Source: Syntrophomonadaceae bacterium (GTDB lineage: Bacteria > Bacillota > Syntrophomonadia > Syntrophomonadales > DTU052). From it: a DNA stretch of 42,044 nt. Of the stretch, positions 25,152 to 32,943 are shown in pieces. The DNA lies in NCBI GenBank assembly GCA_012729505.1, contig JAAYDA010000004.1, positions 1 to 42,044 of the forward strand, read 5' to 3'. Made by a program: the position numbers and the translations under genes. The notes under the pieces are model-generated. The model made no database searches. It was not told the origin of the DNA and saw only the letters and a list, made by a program, of their open reading frames with translations. The stretch's first letter is position 1. The number at the start of each line of letters is the position of its first letter.

Positions 25152-25173
25152 GCGGCCTGGGGCCGCTTTTTTT
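25152..25173 (+). terminator. Rho-independent terminator
   Basis: GCGGCC (25152-25157) pairs with GGCCGC (25161-25166), with a TTTTTTT tail to 25173. It lies 190 bases after the M23 peptidase gene; the sequence between (25021-25151) has no clear gene and could be a 3' UTR or a small RNA. Confidence 0.8.
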
Positions 25174-25244
25174 ACTTCCATAAACTGCTTTACCCATTAT
25201 ACAGGCCCGAATAGTATAATGAGATTCGGGAAGGGGGGCTAAAG

Positions 25245-26102
25245 TTGTTTGGGGAGGGGAAGACTAAATCATTTCAGGTCTTTTATGGCCTGATTGTAAC
25301 CATTCTGACCTTATCATGCTTTGCATGGATCCATCATAGCGATGTTGCCCGCCAAGCGCGCTTCAGCCTTTCGCGCCTGTTGATGCGGACGAATACGTCC
25401 CTGGCAACCTTTGATTATGCCCGGATGGATACCGAGCACTTCAGCATAAAATACAATGAGGCCAACTTATCAAATGCCTCGTTGGTGGCGGAGGCGGCAG
25501 AAGGCATCTATGGGTCAGTTATCGAATTCTTTGGTGTGGAGCCGCCTATTCGTACTCTGTTAGTCCTGTATCCTGATTCAGAGACTCTGGCTAAAAGCTT
25601 TGGGTGGGACAAGGATGAAAGAGCAATGGGTGTATATTATGGGGGCACTATTCGTTTATTAAATCCTGATGAGTGGATTACAGAAGGCGATAAAAGGATA
25701 AGATTTATTAAAGAAGGCCCTATGGCTCATGAATTTGCTCATCTTCTGGTGGATTTTGTTACCAGCGGCAACTACCCACGCTGGTATACTGAAGGAGTAG
25801 CACAGTACGTGGAGAAGCAGATTACCGGGTTTGAATTCTCCCCTCCATTGCAGTATAATCTTCAATCAGTAGGGGTATATGATTTTGCAACCTTGGAGAA
25901 GAATTTCGACCAGCTTGATCAGAGGGTGGCATACTGGGAATGCCTTCAGGCGGTGGAGTTGATAGTTGATAAATATGGTGAAGATCGGATTTTTTTGATT
26001 TTGCGTCTTTTGGGGCAAGGAAACGATATGGCGCAATCCTTTTTTGAAGCAACCGGACAGCCGTTAGCGGCTTTTGAAACAGAATTGTTGAGTCAGATAT
26101 AG
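25245..26102 (+). CDS. peptidase MA family metallohydrolase, membrane-anchored
   Basis: The 285-residue protein starts with one helix (about 12-30) and is then extracytoplasmic. Zinc motif HEFAH (His162, Glu163, His166) and downstream TEGVAQY with Glu183 form the gluzincin pattern of the MA clan (Peptidase_MA_2 type). The substrate is unknown. TTG start at 25245 after AAGGGGGG. A TATAAT at 25215-25220 may be its -10, though a good -35 is lacking. It precedes murA, with a 41-base gap. Confidence 0.88.
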   Translation: MFGEGKTKSFQVFYGLIVTILTLSCFAWIHHSDVARQARFSLSRLLMRTNTSLATFDYARMDTEHFSIKYNEANLSNASLVAEAAEGIYGSVIEFFGVEPPIRTLLVLYPDSETLAKSFGWDKDERAMGVYYGGTIRLLNPDEWITEGDKRIRFIKEGPMAHEFAHLLVDFVTSGNYPRWYTEGVAQYVEKQITGFEFSPPLQYNLQSVGVYDFATLEKNFDQLDQRVAYWECLQAVELIVDKYGEDRIFLILRLLGQGNDMAQSFFEATGQPLAAFETELLSQI

Positions 26103-26143
26103 AGCGACCGTTTTTTTAGCAATACGGGTGAGGAGGTCAGTTC

Positions 26144-27394
26144 ATGAGAGACTCTCTGATCATCGAAGGTGGTCACCGAGTATGTGGAGAAGTAAGAGTC
26201 AGCGGCGCGAAAAACGCCAGTTTGGTAATAATTGCAGCCAGTATTCTGGCCCGGGGCCGGACGCAGTTAGAGAATGTTCCTAAGATCAAAGATGTTGAGG
26301 TATTACTGGATATCCTCAAATATCAGGGTTGTCTGGTGGAATGGGAGGATGACGGTACTTTAGCCATTGAAGTGCCGGACAACATTCTTACGGAAAGCCC
26401 CTATGAGCTTTCTAAGAAGCTTAGAGCATCCAACCTGTTGCTTGGGTCTCTCCTTGGAAGGCGCCGGCAGGCTAAAATTAGTCTGCCTGGGGGATGTGAT
26501 ATTGGTTCGCGCCCTATGGATCTTCATTTAAAAGGGCTTCAGGTTTTGGGAAGCAAAGTGGTTTTAGAGCACGGATATATAGAAGCATCGGTTATAAAAT
26601 TACAGGGTGGTCGGATTTATCTGGACTTTCCCAGTGTAGGGGCTACTGAAAACATTATGATGCTTGCTTCGACTACTCCGGGTACAACCATTATTGATAA
26701 TGCAGCCAAGGAACCGGAAATTGTCGATTTGGCCAACTTCCTCAGTGCGATGGGGGCCAAGATCAGGGGTGCCGGAACTGATTTAATTAAAATTGAGGGC
26801 ACCGAAGAGCTTAAGGCGGTTCGTTATGCGGTAATTCCTGACCGGATCGAGGCCGGCACATATATGGCTGCTGCGGCGGCAACCGGAGGAGACGTTATGA
26901 TTGAAAACGTGATTCCGACTCACCTCCTGCCGATTAAAGCTAAATTGGAGGAAATTGGGGCTGACGTAACCCAGATTAACGGCGGAATTAGAGTGCGGGG
27001 TAATGACAAGATCTATCCGGTTGACATAAAGACCCTGCCTTATCCGGGTTTTCCTACTGATATGCAATCACAAATGCTGGCCATTTTGACTATTGCCCAG
27101 GGAACCAGTGTGATTGTGGAAAACGTATTTGAAAACCGGTTTCAAATGGTGGATGAACTGAAAAGAATGGGTGCTAAGGTCAAGGTTGAGGGACATACTG
27201 CAGTGGTGGAAGGGGTTCCGCATCTTCATGGAGCCCGGGTTAAGGCTACCGATCTCAGAGCCGGGGCTGCTTTAATTTTAGCGGCATTAATAGCCCGGGG
27301 ACAGACGGAAATCGACAATGCCCATTACATTTTCAGAGGATATGAGGATATAGAAAACAAATTGCGCGGTTTAGGGGTAAAGGTGATTAGCTAG
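26144..27394 (+). CDS. murA: UDP-N-acetylglucosamine 1-carboxyvinyltransferase
   Basis: MurA transfers enolpyruvate from PEP to UDP-GlcNAc, the first committed step of peptidoglycan synthesis. The 416 residues contain SGAKNA with the conserved Lys23, the catalytic loop LPGGCDIGSRPMDLH with Cys118 (Cys, not Asp, so the fosfomycin-sensitive form is predicted) and YPGFPTDMQSQ with the catalytic Asp. ATG follows GAGGAGGT. A terminator ends the unit. Confidence 0.97.
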   Translation: MRDSLIIEGGHRVCGEVRVSGAKNASLVIIAASILARGRTQLENVPKIKDVEVLLDILKYQGCLVEWEDDGTLAIEVPDNILTESPYELSKKLRASNLLLGSLLGRRRQAKISLPGGCDIGSRPMDLHLKGLQVLGSKVVLEHGYIEASVIKLQGGRIYLDFPSVGATENIMMLASTTPGTTIIDNAAKEPEIVDLANFLSAMGAKIRGAGTDLIKIEGTEELKAVRYAVIPDRIEAGTYMAAAAATGGDVMIENVIPTHLLPIKAKLEEIGADVTQINGGIRVRGNDKIYPVDIKTLPYPGFPTDMQSQMLAILTIAQGTSVIVENVFENRFQMVDELKRMGAKVKVEGHTAVVEGVPHLHGARVKATDLRAGAALILAALIARGQTEIDNAHYIFRGYEDIENKLRGLGVKVIS

Positions 27395-27415
27395 TCTAAT
27401 AATCGCATACAAGTT

Positions 27416-27455
27416 CAAGGGCAAGTCAGGAATCATATCTGACCTGCCCTTTTCT
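27416..27455 (+). terminator. Rho-independent terminator after murA
   Basis: AAGGGCA-A-GTCAG (27417-27429) pairs with CTGAC-C-TGCCCTT (27439-27451), followed by TTTTCT. Confidence 0.85.
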
Positions 27456-27525
27456 ATTTCATTGATGGTTGGTACATATTCGGTCTTCGTCCTTCGAATA
27501 CTAATTCTGGACGGAGGTGCTGCAA

Positions 27526-28599
27526 TTGAAAAGAAGCCTGCTGATAGCAGCGGCGGTTATTTTACTGGTTTTATCCGGTTTTTTTGGTGCGCAATTGGTG
27601 AATCCTTTAATGGCTGAGCGACACACGGAGGATGCAAGTACTCTAGCAGAGGAATCGGTTGTTCAGACCGCCAGTGATATAAGCCCATCCATAGTCAGTA
27701 TTGTTAGCTATGAAGAACAGGGGGATTTCTTTTCTAAAAAGACTGTGACCAAAAGCGGATCGGGAGTGATAATCGATCCTTCCGGTTATATAGTCACCAA
27801 CAACCATGTGATTGCAAATGCCAAGCAGATTCAGGTTTCATTTCATGATGAAACCAAAAAAACGGCGAAGCTTATTGGTGGAGATGCCAGAACTGATTTG
27901 GCCCTCCTGAAAGTTGAGGCGAAAAAGCTAAGGCCTGCCGATTGGGGCGACTCGGATAAGCTGTCGGTGGGGCAGGATGTTATTGCCATCGGAAACCCTT
28001 TAGGAGCGCAGTTTGCTCGTTCGGTTACCGCTGGAATTGTCAGCGGCCTGAATCGGGTCCTTGCCACCGAAGAGGGCTTTGTATTCCGTTTAATTCAAAC
28101 CGATGCCGCCATTAATCCGGGCAATTCAGGAGGGGCCCTGGCTAATCTCAGTGGTGAAGTCATTGGTATTAATACCATCAAAATATCGGTGCCGGGATTT
28201 GAAGGAATGGGCTTTGCCATCCCCTCCAATCAAGTAGTCGAAGTTGTTAACGCTCTTCGCAAGGACGGACGAGTGGAACGACCGGTGGCAGGGCTCCAGG
28301 TAGTCAATGAGCTGACTCCGGAGCTGGCGACTTATTATAACCTGCCGGTAGACTTTGGAGTGGCGGTTATGCCTGTAGAGGGAGGACCGTCATTAAAGGC
28401 CGGCCTAAAGGAGTATGACATTATCAGATCTGTCAATGGGCAACCGGTTAAAAGTGCGTATGATCTGCAAAATTGTATGTTTGGCTGCAAGGTAGATGAC
28501 GAGGTTACCTTCGGTGTAACCAGACTGGCCAGGGAACCCGGGGAAAAATTAAGAGATTTTGAATTTAAGGTCAGGCTTTGCAGTGATAAGATTGATTGA
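27526..28599 (+). CDS. HtrA/DegP-type trypsin-like serine protease with PDZ domain
   Basis: The protein is about 357 residues. A single N-terminal helix (about 5-25) anchors it outside the membrane. The protease domain has the full triad: His94 (TNNHVIA), Asp124 (ARTDLALLK) and Ser201 (NPGNSGGAL). One PDZ domain lies at about 260-345. Such proteases degrade or refold damaged exported proteins. I prefer TTG at 27526 because GGAGGTG (27513-27519) lies 6 bases before it; the GTG at 27517 overlaps the ribosome site. The pair htrA-rlmH is conserved near the origin in Bacilli. Confidence 0.94.
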   Translation: MKRSLLIAAAVILLVLSGFFGAQLVNPLMAERHTEDASTLAEESVVQTASDISPSIVSIVSYEEQGDFFSKKTVTKSGSGVIIDPSGYIVTNNHVIANAKQIQVSFHDETKKTAKLIGGDARTDLALLKVEAKKLRPADWGDSDKLSVGQDVIAIGNPLGAQFARSVTAGIVSGLNRVLATEEGFVFRLIQTDAAINPGNSGGALANLSGEVIGINTIKISVPGFEGMGFAIPSNQVVEVVNALRKDGRVERPVAGLQVVNELTPELATYYNLPVDFGVAVMPVEGGPSLKAGLKEYDIIRSVNGQPVKSAYDLQNCMFGCKVDDEVTFGVTRLAREPGEKLRDFEFKVRLCSDKID

Positions 28600-28615
28600 T
28601 CGGCGCAAAACAGAA

Positions 28616-28643
28616 TGAGGGGGCATTGCCTCCTTTTCTTTTT
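28616..28643 (+). terminator. Rho-independent terminator after htrA
   Basis: GAGGGGGC (28617-28624) pairs with GCCTCCTT (28628-28635, with G-T pairs) around loop ATT, followed by a T-rich tail. The T-rich tail and GATAAT at 28648-28653 could also contribute to a promoter for rlmH. Confidence 0.65.
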
Positions 28644-28670
28644 ATGGGATAATAGCTTTGAGGTGCTGTT

Positions 28671-29150
28671 ATGAAGCTCAAGATAATATCTGTAGGCAAA
28701 ATCAGGGAGCCTTACATTAAAGAAGGCATTACGGAATATCTGAACCGGCTCCGCTCTTATACGAGTCTTGAATTTATTGAAGGACTGGAAGAAAAGACCC
28801 CTCCCAATCCTACGGAAACACAAATTAACTCTGTCCTGGCTCGGGAAGGGAACCGGGTTTTAAGCCTGATTCGCGAAAATGACTATCTGGTGGCCCTGGA
28901 TTATCGGGGAAAAGCTCCCGATTCGGTGGCTATGGCCGGGATGGTAACAGACTGGATGAACCAGGGCATTTCAACGGTTGTATTTGTGATCGGTGCTTCT
29001 CACGGTCTGGCACCGGAGGTTATGCAAAGAGCCAATTATAAATTATCTCTGTCTAACCTGACTTTTCTCCATCAAATGACTGCCTTGATTCTTCTGGAGC
29101 AGCTTTACCGCAGCTTCAAAATTATTCGGGGCGAACCCTATCATAAGTAA
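28671..29150 (+). CDS. rlmH: 23S rRNA (pseudouridine-1915-N3)-methyltransferase RlmH
   Basis: RlmH methylates pseudouridine 1915 in helix 69 of 23S rRNA, using SAM on assembled 70S ribosomes. The 159 residues match the family exactly: MKLKIISVGKIREPYIKEGI at the start, the SPOUT knot with FVIGASHGLAPEV, and the invariant C-terminus LEQLYRSFKIIRGEPYHK. ATG follows GAGGTG. Confidence 0.98.
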   Translation: MKLKIISVGKIREPYIKEGITEYLNRLRSYTSLEFIEGLEEKTPPNPTETQINSVLAREGNRVLSLIRENDYLVALDYRGKAPDSVAMAGMVTDWMNQGISTVVFVIGASHGLAPEVMQRANYKLSLSNLTFLHQMTALILLEQLYRSFKIIRGEPYHK

Positions 29151-29170
29151 TCTCGTAGAATACTTCCGGT

Positions 29171-30124
29171 TCAAGTGATTTGATTCACGGGATGGCCTGA
29201 CAGGAAAGAGCTAAGGTTATTGACGGCAATTTTAATAAGCCGGGTTCGGGCTTCCCTGGCTGCCCAGGCAATGTGGGGAGTGATCAGGCAGTTTCGGGCG
29301 GTTAATAGTGGATTATCCCGGGCAGGGGGTTCCTGAGCCAGGACATCCAAGCCTGCGCCGGCGATTACTCCGTTATTCAGAGCATCGGCCAGGTCCTGTT
29401 CTGCCACCAATGGTCCCCGGCTGGTATTAAGGAAAAAAGCTTCAGGCTTCATTTGCTTCAGGAAAGACCGGTCAACCATGCCTTGATTTTCGGGAGTAAG
29501 GGGGCAGTGAAGACTAACAATGTCTGAACGGGCCAGAAGCTCCGGAATTTCTAACCACTTCACAGCAGAGGACGTTTCCTGATCACAGCTAATATCATAG
29601 GCAAAAACTTTCATTCCGAAGGCGGCGGCGATTTCAGCTACCTGCCGGCCAATTTTACCCATACCAATAATGCCCATAATTTTTCGGTCCAGTTCAACAA
29701 TGGGATAATCCCAATAGCAGAAGTCAATGCTTTGGGACCATCGGCCTTGTCTGACGGCGTTGCTGTGCTCCTGGACATGGTTGCAAAGCTCCAGCAGCAG
29801 AGCAAAGGTCATCTGGGCCACGGTCCGGGTAGAGTAGGCGGGTATATTAGTTACGGTGATATTCCGGTCCCTGGCAGCCTGAAGATCTATCACGTTATAA
29901 CCAGTGGCCAATACACCTACATAACGAAGATCGGGAAGCTGAGCTATAATATCTTTATTCAGGATGGTCTTATTGGTCAGGAGGATTTCAGCTTTCTGGG
30001 ATCGGGAGATTACCAGATCTTTAGGGGTGCGGTCATAAACAGTGACTTCACCCAGCTCTCGCAAATCATCCCAGCTCAAGTCCCCGGGATTCAGGGTATA
30101 GCCGTCCAGCACAACAATCTTCAT
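29171..30124 (-). CDS. D-isomer-specific 2-hydroxyacid dehydrogenase (glycerate dehydrogenase-like)
   Basis: The 317-residue protein interconverts a 2-keto acid and D-2-hydroxy acid with NAD(P)H. Visible are GIIGMGKIGRQVAE (Rossmann GxGxxG, about 150-163), TSRGPLV with the catalytic Arg, the Glu block AGLDVLAQEPP, and PHIAWAA with the catalytic His. The sequence is closest in style to glycerate dehydrogenase/hydroxypyruvate reductase, but the substrate cannot be read from it. ATG at 30124 follows GAGGAGG and a strong promoter; the open frame continuing upstream to 30301 runs through the promoter and is not translated. Confidence 0.93.
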   Translation of the reverse strand: MKIVVLDGYTLNPGDLSWDDLRELGEVTVYDRTPKDLVISRSQKAEILLTNKTILNKDIIAQLPDLRYVGVLATGYNVIDLQAARDRNITVTNIPAYSTRTVAQMTFALLLELCNHVQEHSNAVRQGRWSQSIDFCYWDYPIVELDRKIMGIIGMGKIGRQVAEIAAAFGMKVFAYDISCDQETSSAVKWLEIPELLARSDIVSLHCPLTPENQGMVDRSFLKQMKPEAFFLNTSRGPLVAEQDLADALNNGVIAGAGLDVLAQEPPARDNPLLTARNCLITPHIAWAAREARTRLIKIAVNNLSSFLSGHPVNQIT

Positions 30125-30154
30125 GGAATAATCCTCCTCATATTTTGTTTGCTC

Positions 30155-30183
30155 ATAATAAACTAAAGGCCAGCCCGGGTCAA
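30155..30183 (-). promoter_or_regulatory. sigma-A promoter of the 2-hydroxyacid dehydrogenase gene
   Basis: On the minus strand TTGACC (30178-30183), a 17-base spacer, and TATTAT (30155-30160), close to consensus. The start lies about 25 bases before the ATG. Confidence 0.75.
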
Positions 30184-30256
30184 GACGGCACCTGAGGCCG
30201 AGTCTCACCGCTCCCCTCGTTCCCATATGCGTTTCCCTGTTTAATACTAGTGGTGC

Positions 30257-30459
30257 GGGTTTAATTCCAGCGTAGCGATCGTTGGGATGAGGATCGAGCA
30301 AACTCCTGCAAAGGTGAGGCGGGAGAGCAGCCGGAGGACAGGAGGTTCGGAGTCCGCCATTGAGCCATGGAGGGCGAATTGGCGGTGTGCCGCTCGGAGG
30401 CTGAAACTGAGCAGTTGAGTTTGCCGGTACTTATTCCGGGAGCGAGTGGAATTAAACCC
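30257..30459 (-). repeat. ~203-bp element with perfect 13-bp terminal inverted repeats, copy B (MITE-like)
   Basis: The ends GGGTTTAATTCCA (30257-30269) and TGGAATTAAACCC (30447-30459) are exact inverted repeats. The interior is the reverse complement of copy A (9348-9551) with scattered changes and few length changes. There is no convincing gene inside and no obvious target duplication. It lies upstream of the dehydrogenase promoter. Confidence 0.88.
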
Positions 30460-30540
30460 GTGACTAAACTTTTACCATCTGCGATAATCATAACAATCTG
30501 AGTCATACGTCCCCCGTTTCCTTGTGTAGGGATTAAGGAA

Positions 30541-30628
30541 GTTCAGCGCTCCACGCTGAACCAAGCGGAGAGCACGAATCACCCTTAGAGATTCGGCCCC
30601 CGCCTGCCTTCTCACTGATTCAGGCAGG
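30541..30628. other. cluster of three hairpins, possible structured RNA or repeat
   Basis: Hairpin 1: GTTCAGCG (30541-30548) with CGCTGAAC (30554-30561). Hairpin 2: CGAATC (30575-30580) with GATTCG (30590-30595), extended beyond an internal loop by GCGG (30565-30568) with CCGC (30600-30603). Hairpin 3: CCTGCC (30603-30608) with GGCAGG (30623-30628). It stands 64 bases before the small gene at 30692, and I do not recognise a known riboswitch. Confidence 0.5.
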
Positions 30629-30691
30629 AAAGTTATCCTGATCAGCAGAATTTAATGAAGGAATAATTACAATGGAGGTGAGGTTGATTTA

Positions 30692-30916
30692 ATGTATAGA
30701 GGCAGAGAAGTCATATTTTACTATCTCACCAGAGAGAAAGACGGGACCTGGAATGAGATGGTGGCGGTAGAGATAGATGGTTCCAGGGAGCCGGTTTCCT
30801 ATAATGTTCACGAAGTATTCCCTGAATCATATCGAGAGTTTTATATTTTCAGAGAAGACTTATCCAAAGGCGAGGATTTTCTGGTTTTTCAGGAGCCAAG
30901 TGATTCGCGGGGATAA
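30692..30916 (+). CDS. hypothetical 74-residue protein
   Basis: An acidic small protein starting MYRGREVIFYYLTREKDGTWNEMVAVEIDG, with many aromatic residues and FREDLSKGEDFLVF near the end. It reads like a compact beta-rich domain; I do not recognise the family. ATG at 30692 follows GGAGGTGAGG. It is preceded by a hairpin cluster and followed by a strong terminator shared with the convergent flavodoxin gene. Confidence 0.6.
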   Translation: MYRGREVIFYYLTREKDGTWNEMVAVEIDGSREPVSYNVHEVFPESYREFYIFREDLSKGEDFLVFQEPSDSRG

Positions 30917-30960
30917 AAATCTGCAGGCTGATAACATAAGTGAATTTATGTGAAGCCGGA

Positions 30961-31008
30961 AAAGCCCGCTCCATCAACGTACCAATGTACGTTTCAATCG
31001 CGGGCTTT
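30961..31008. terminator. hairpin terminator between convergent genes
   Basis: AAAGCCCGC (30961-30969) pairs with GCGGGCTTT (31000-31008). Inside is a second perfect stem, AACGTAC (30976-30982) with GTACGTT (30987-30993). It can serve both the gene at 30692 and the flavodoxin gene on the minus strand. Confidence 0.7.
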
Positions 31009-31030
31009 CTCGCGTCTTGTCCGGTTTGTA

Positions 31031-31777
31031 TCAGGACTGTTTGCCGGCCCGCCGTTTTTTCCAGCGGTCGATGTCCCAGTCCCAGAAAGCGTTGGCCTGT
31101 TTAAGGAATGTCTCCTGGTCGGGCATTATGTCTAGCTGAATAGCTTTCATGGTATCCTCATGAATACGGCCGTCCCGGACGTATTCCTCTCCGGCCTTTT
31201 TTGTCGCCTCCAGAATTTTATCGGTTAAAGGTTTCAAAGGGGGAGCGCTCATAAATTCCGCCGAGGAGCGATATATCTCGGCGCCGATTCTGCCCAGCCC
31301 CCTTCCGGCCATGAAGTGAAGCCAATCCGACATGGGGCGGAAGTGGTCCAGCTCATAGAAGCCGGCCACCGAAATTACGACTATATCTGAAACCTGGTCC
31401 GCCACCCGCGGGGGATGAGCGCAAAGACCATCCTTTTCAACTATATACGGTTCGTAGAGGGGGATGGAGCGATCCAGGAAGTTTTTGAACATGGCGGTGG
31501 GCCCAAAGATATATAAAGGCGTGGCCCAAACCTCAACATCGGCACCTTTGCGAATATCCAGGATATCCTTCATGTCATCTTTGTGTACACAAACTCCCGG
31601 TGTTTTAACCCAACAGGTATAGCAGCCGATACACATATTAATAGTTTTTTCTCGCAGGTTGATGACTTCTACTTCAGCTCCGGCTTTCCGGCAGCCTTCC
31701 AAGAATGCTTCCAGCATCATGGTTGTTTTTGAAACCTGGCCTTTTCTGGGACCTCCATTGATAGCCACAATCTTCAT
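31031..31777 (-). CDS. flavodoxin-family protein with compact Cys cluster (iron-sulfur flavoprotein-like)
   Basis: The 248-residue protein begins with the FMN-phosphate loop NGGPRKGQVSKT (about 7-18). CIGCYTCWVKTPGVC (about 49-63) gives C-x2-C-x2-C-x7-C, the compact motif for a 4Fe-4S cluster in Isf-type flavoproteins. ATPLYIFGPTAMFKNFLDR is the NADPH-dependent FMN reductase signature. The C-terminal ~60 residues are helical and end in a basic KKRRAGKQS tail. It probably moves electrons from ferredoxin or NAD(P)H to oxygen species or small molecules; the partner is unknown. It is divergent from the thioesterase gene, and an inverted repeat lies in the shared region. Confidence 0.87.
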   Translation of the reverse strand: MKIVAINGGPRKGQVSKTTMMLEAFLEGCRKAGAEVEVINLREKTINMCIGCYTCWVKTPGVCVHKDDMKDILDIRKGADVEVWATPLYIFGPTAMFKNFLDRSIPLYEPYIVEKDGLCAHPPRVADQVSDIVVISVAGFYELDHFRPMSDWLHFMAGRGLGRIGAEIYRSSAEFMSAPPLKPLTDKILEATKKAGEEYVRDGRIHEDTMKAIQLDIMPDQETFLKQANAFWDWDIDRWKKRRAGKQS

Positions 31778-31992
31778 GAATAGCCCTCCTTCATTATTTT
31801 GTGGTTCAGTCTATTAATTAAGGGTGATGGGAATTGGCGCGGCGTTCTGTATATCTTGAAGAGGTGTGTGGTATTATGGGTGATAACAACCCTTAATCAC
31901 GGATATTTTGTTTTCGGAGTATTTATTCGCCAGGGATTCCTTTAAACCTGCTTGCCCGGCCGCAAAAAAACATCGGCGCTCTTGTGCAATAT

Positions 31993-32022
31993 TTGGGTTT
32001 TATCCGATTATTCTGGTATATT
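31993..32022 (+). promoter_or_regulatory. probable promoter of the thioesterase gene
   Basis: TTGGGT (31993-31998), an 18-base spacer, and TATATT (32017-32022). The ribosome site and ATG (32056) follow at a suitable distance. Further upstream ATTAAGGGT (31817-31825) and ACCCTTAAT (31889-31897) form an inverted pair. Confidence 0.5.
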
Positions 32023-32055
32023 AATATTGAATTAGCCGGAAGGGAGATAGTGAAC

Positions 32056-32478
32056 ATGATCGAAGGTTATCATTTTTGTCATAGTATCCGGATCAGGTAT
32101 ACCGAAATCGACGGCCAGATGATAGTATTGAATAGCAATTATCTGAATTACATTGTGGTGACAAACTGCGAATTCTTCCGGCAATTGGGCATAGACGTTA
32201 CAAATTTTGAAAAAGCGCAGTTTGACATCGCTTTGGTCGCTTCTAATCTGGAATTTAAGGAGCCGGGTTTTTTTGATGATCTTATCCAGGTGAACCTTAA
32301 GATTGGAGAGATCGGCAATAAAAGCTATAAGGCCGAGTATGCCATGGTAAGAGAAACCACTGGGGAGCTTTTGTTTACTGCCAAAAATGTATATGTTTGC
32401 TTCAATCCTATTTTGAAGAAAAGCACCCCCATTCCTGATTACGTCAGGAAGAAGTTCCAGGCTCTGCAGAATACATAA
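32056..32478 (+). CDS. hot-dog-fold acyl-CoA thioesterase (4-hydroxybenzoyl-CoA thioesterase type)
   Basis: The 140-residue single hot-dog domain has RIRYTEIDGQMIVLNSNYLNY near the start, where the family has a catalytic Asp followed by G and the N-Y pair (usually D-x-x-G-x-V-x-x-x-x-Y); here the pattern is slightly altered (IDGQMIVLNSNY). The middle AEYAMVRETTGELLFTAKNVYVCF matches the core strand. It hydrolyses some acyl-CoA; the chain is unknown. I use ATG at 32056 with AAGGGAG nine bases before; GTG at 32050 is too near that site. Confidence 0.85.
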   Translation: MIEGYHFCHSIRIRYTEIDGQMIVLNSNYLNYIVVTNCEFFRQLGIDVTNFEKAQFDIALVASNLEFKEPGFFDDLIQVNLKIGEIGNKSYKAEYAMVRETTGELLFTAKNVYVCFNPILKKSTPIPDYVRKKFQALQNT

Positions 32479-32562
32479 AATATAATATGGAGCCGGGCAA
32501 CAATGGCGAATGCTTAGGTTTGACAAGGGAAAACTGAAATAAATGTAAGGAGATGATAGTAA

Positions 32563-32739
32563 ATGGATGCGAAACAAGCGGTATTGGATGCCATGAAAAA
32601 AGCGGGCGAACCCGTTAATGCCAGTAAGATAGTGGAACTATCGGGGCTGGACAAAAAAGAAGTGGACAAGGTCATGAAAGTGCTCAAGAAGGAAGAGTTG
32701 ATCGTTTCTCCAAAAAGGTGTTACTGGGAGCCCAAATAG
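32563..32739 (+). CDS. 58-residue winged-helix-like small protein
   Basis: The product is MDAKQAVLDAMKKAGEPV and onward, ending CYWEPK. Three predicted helices (about 2-13, 19-28, 31-43; NASKIVELSGLDKKEVDKVMKVL is a helix-turn-helix) are followed by a hairpin with LIVSPKRCYWEP, the wing. This is the minimal winged-helix of small archaeal/clostridial regulators. ATG at 32563 follows TAAGGAGATGA. A hairpin GGAGCCC with GGGCTCC spans its stop (around 32727-32744). Whether it binds DNA or a protein partner is unknown. Confidence 0.8.
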   Translation: MDAKQAVLDAMKKAGEPVNASKIVELSGLDKKEVDKVMKVLKKEELIVSPKRCYWEPK

Positions 32740-32943
32740 GGCTCCTGATAAATGTATTACCGGAAAGGAGATAACCGGCAGCAGGAAAAGGTTTCCGCGA
32801 TGAGGACCGCTGGTTCTTGAAAGAAAACCTCATTATAATCGTATTTATTTATTGAACAGACAAGAATCGACGCTATAAGTCAAGGTTTGCTCAGTTGGGG
32901 AAAATGGAGCAGCAATGAATTTGATGGGGATGGGGGAATCATC

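Noticed and set aside
27460-27515. Sporulation sigma-E-like promoter before htrA
   Set aside because: Only a loose similarity in both boxes; not strong enough to list.
30125-30301. N-terminal extension of the 2-hydroxyacid dehydrogenase
   Set aside because: It runs through a near-consensus promoter; the ATG at 30124 has a good ribosome site and matches the family start.
30261-30506. 81-codon minus-strand frame
   Set aside because: It covers TIR copy B; no ribosome site, no family match.
30541-30628. CRISPR array
   Set aside because: The hairpins differ from each other in sequence; there is no repeat-spacer pattern or cas gene.
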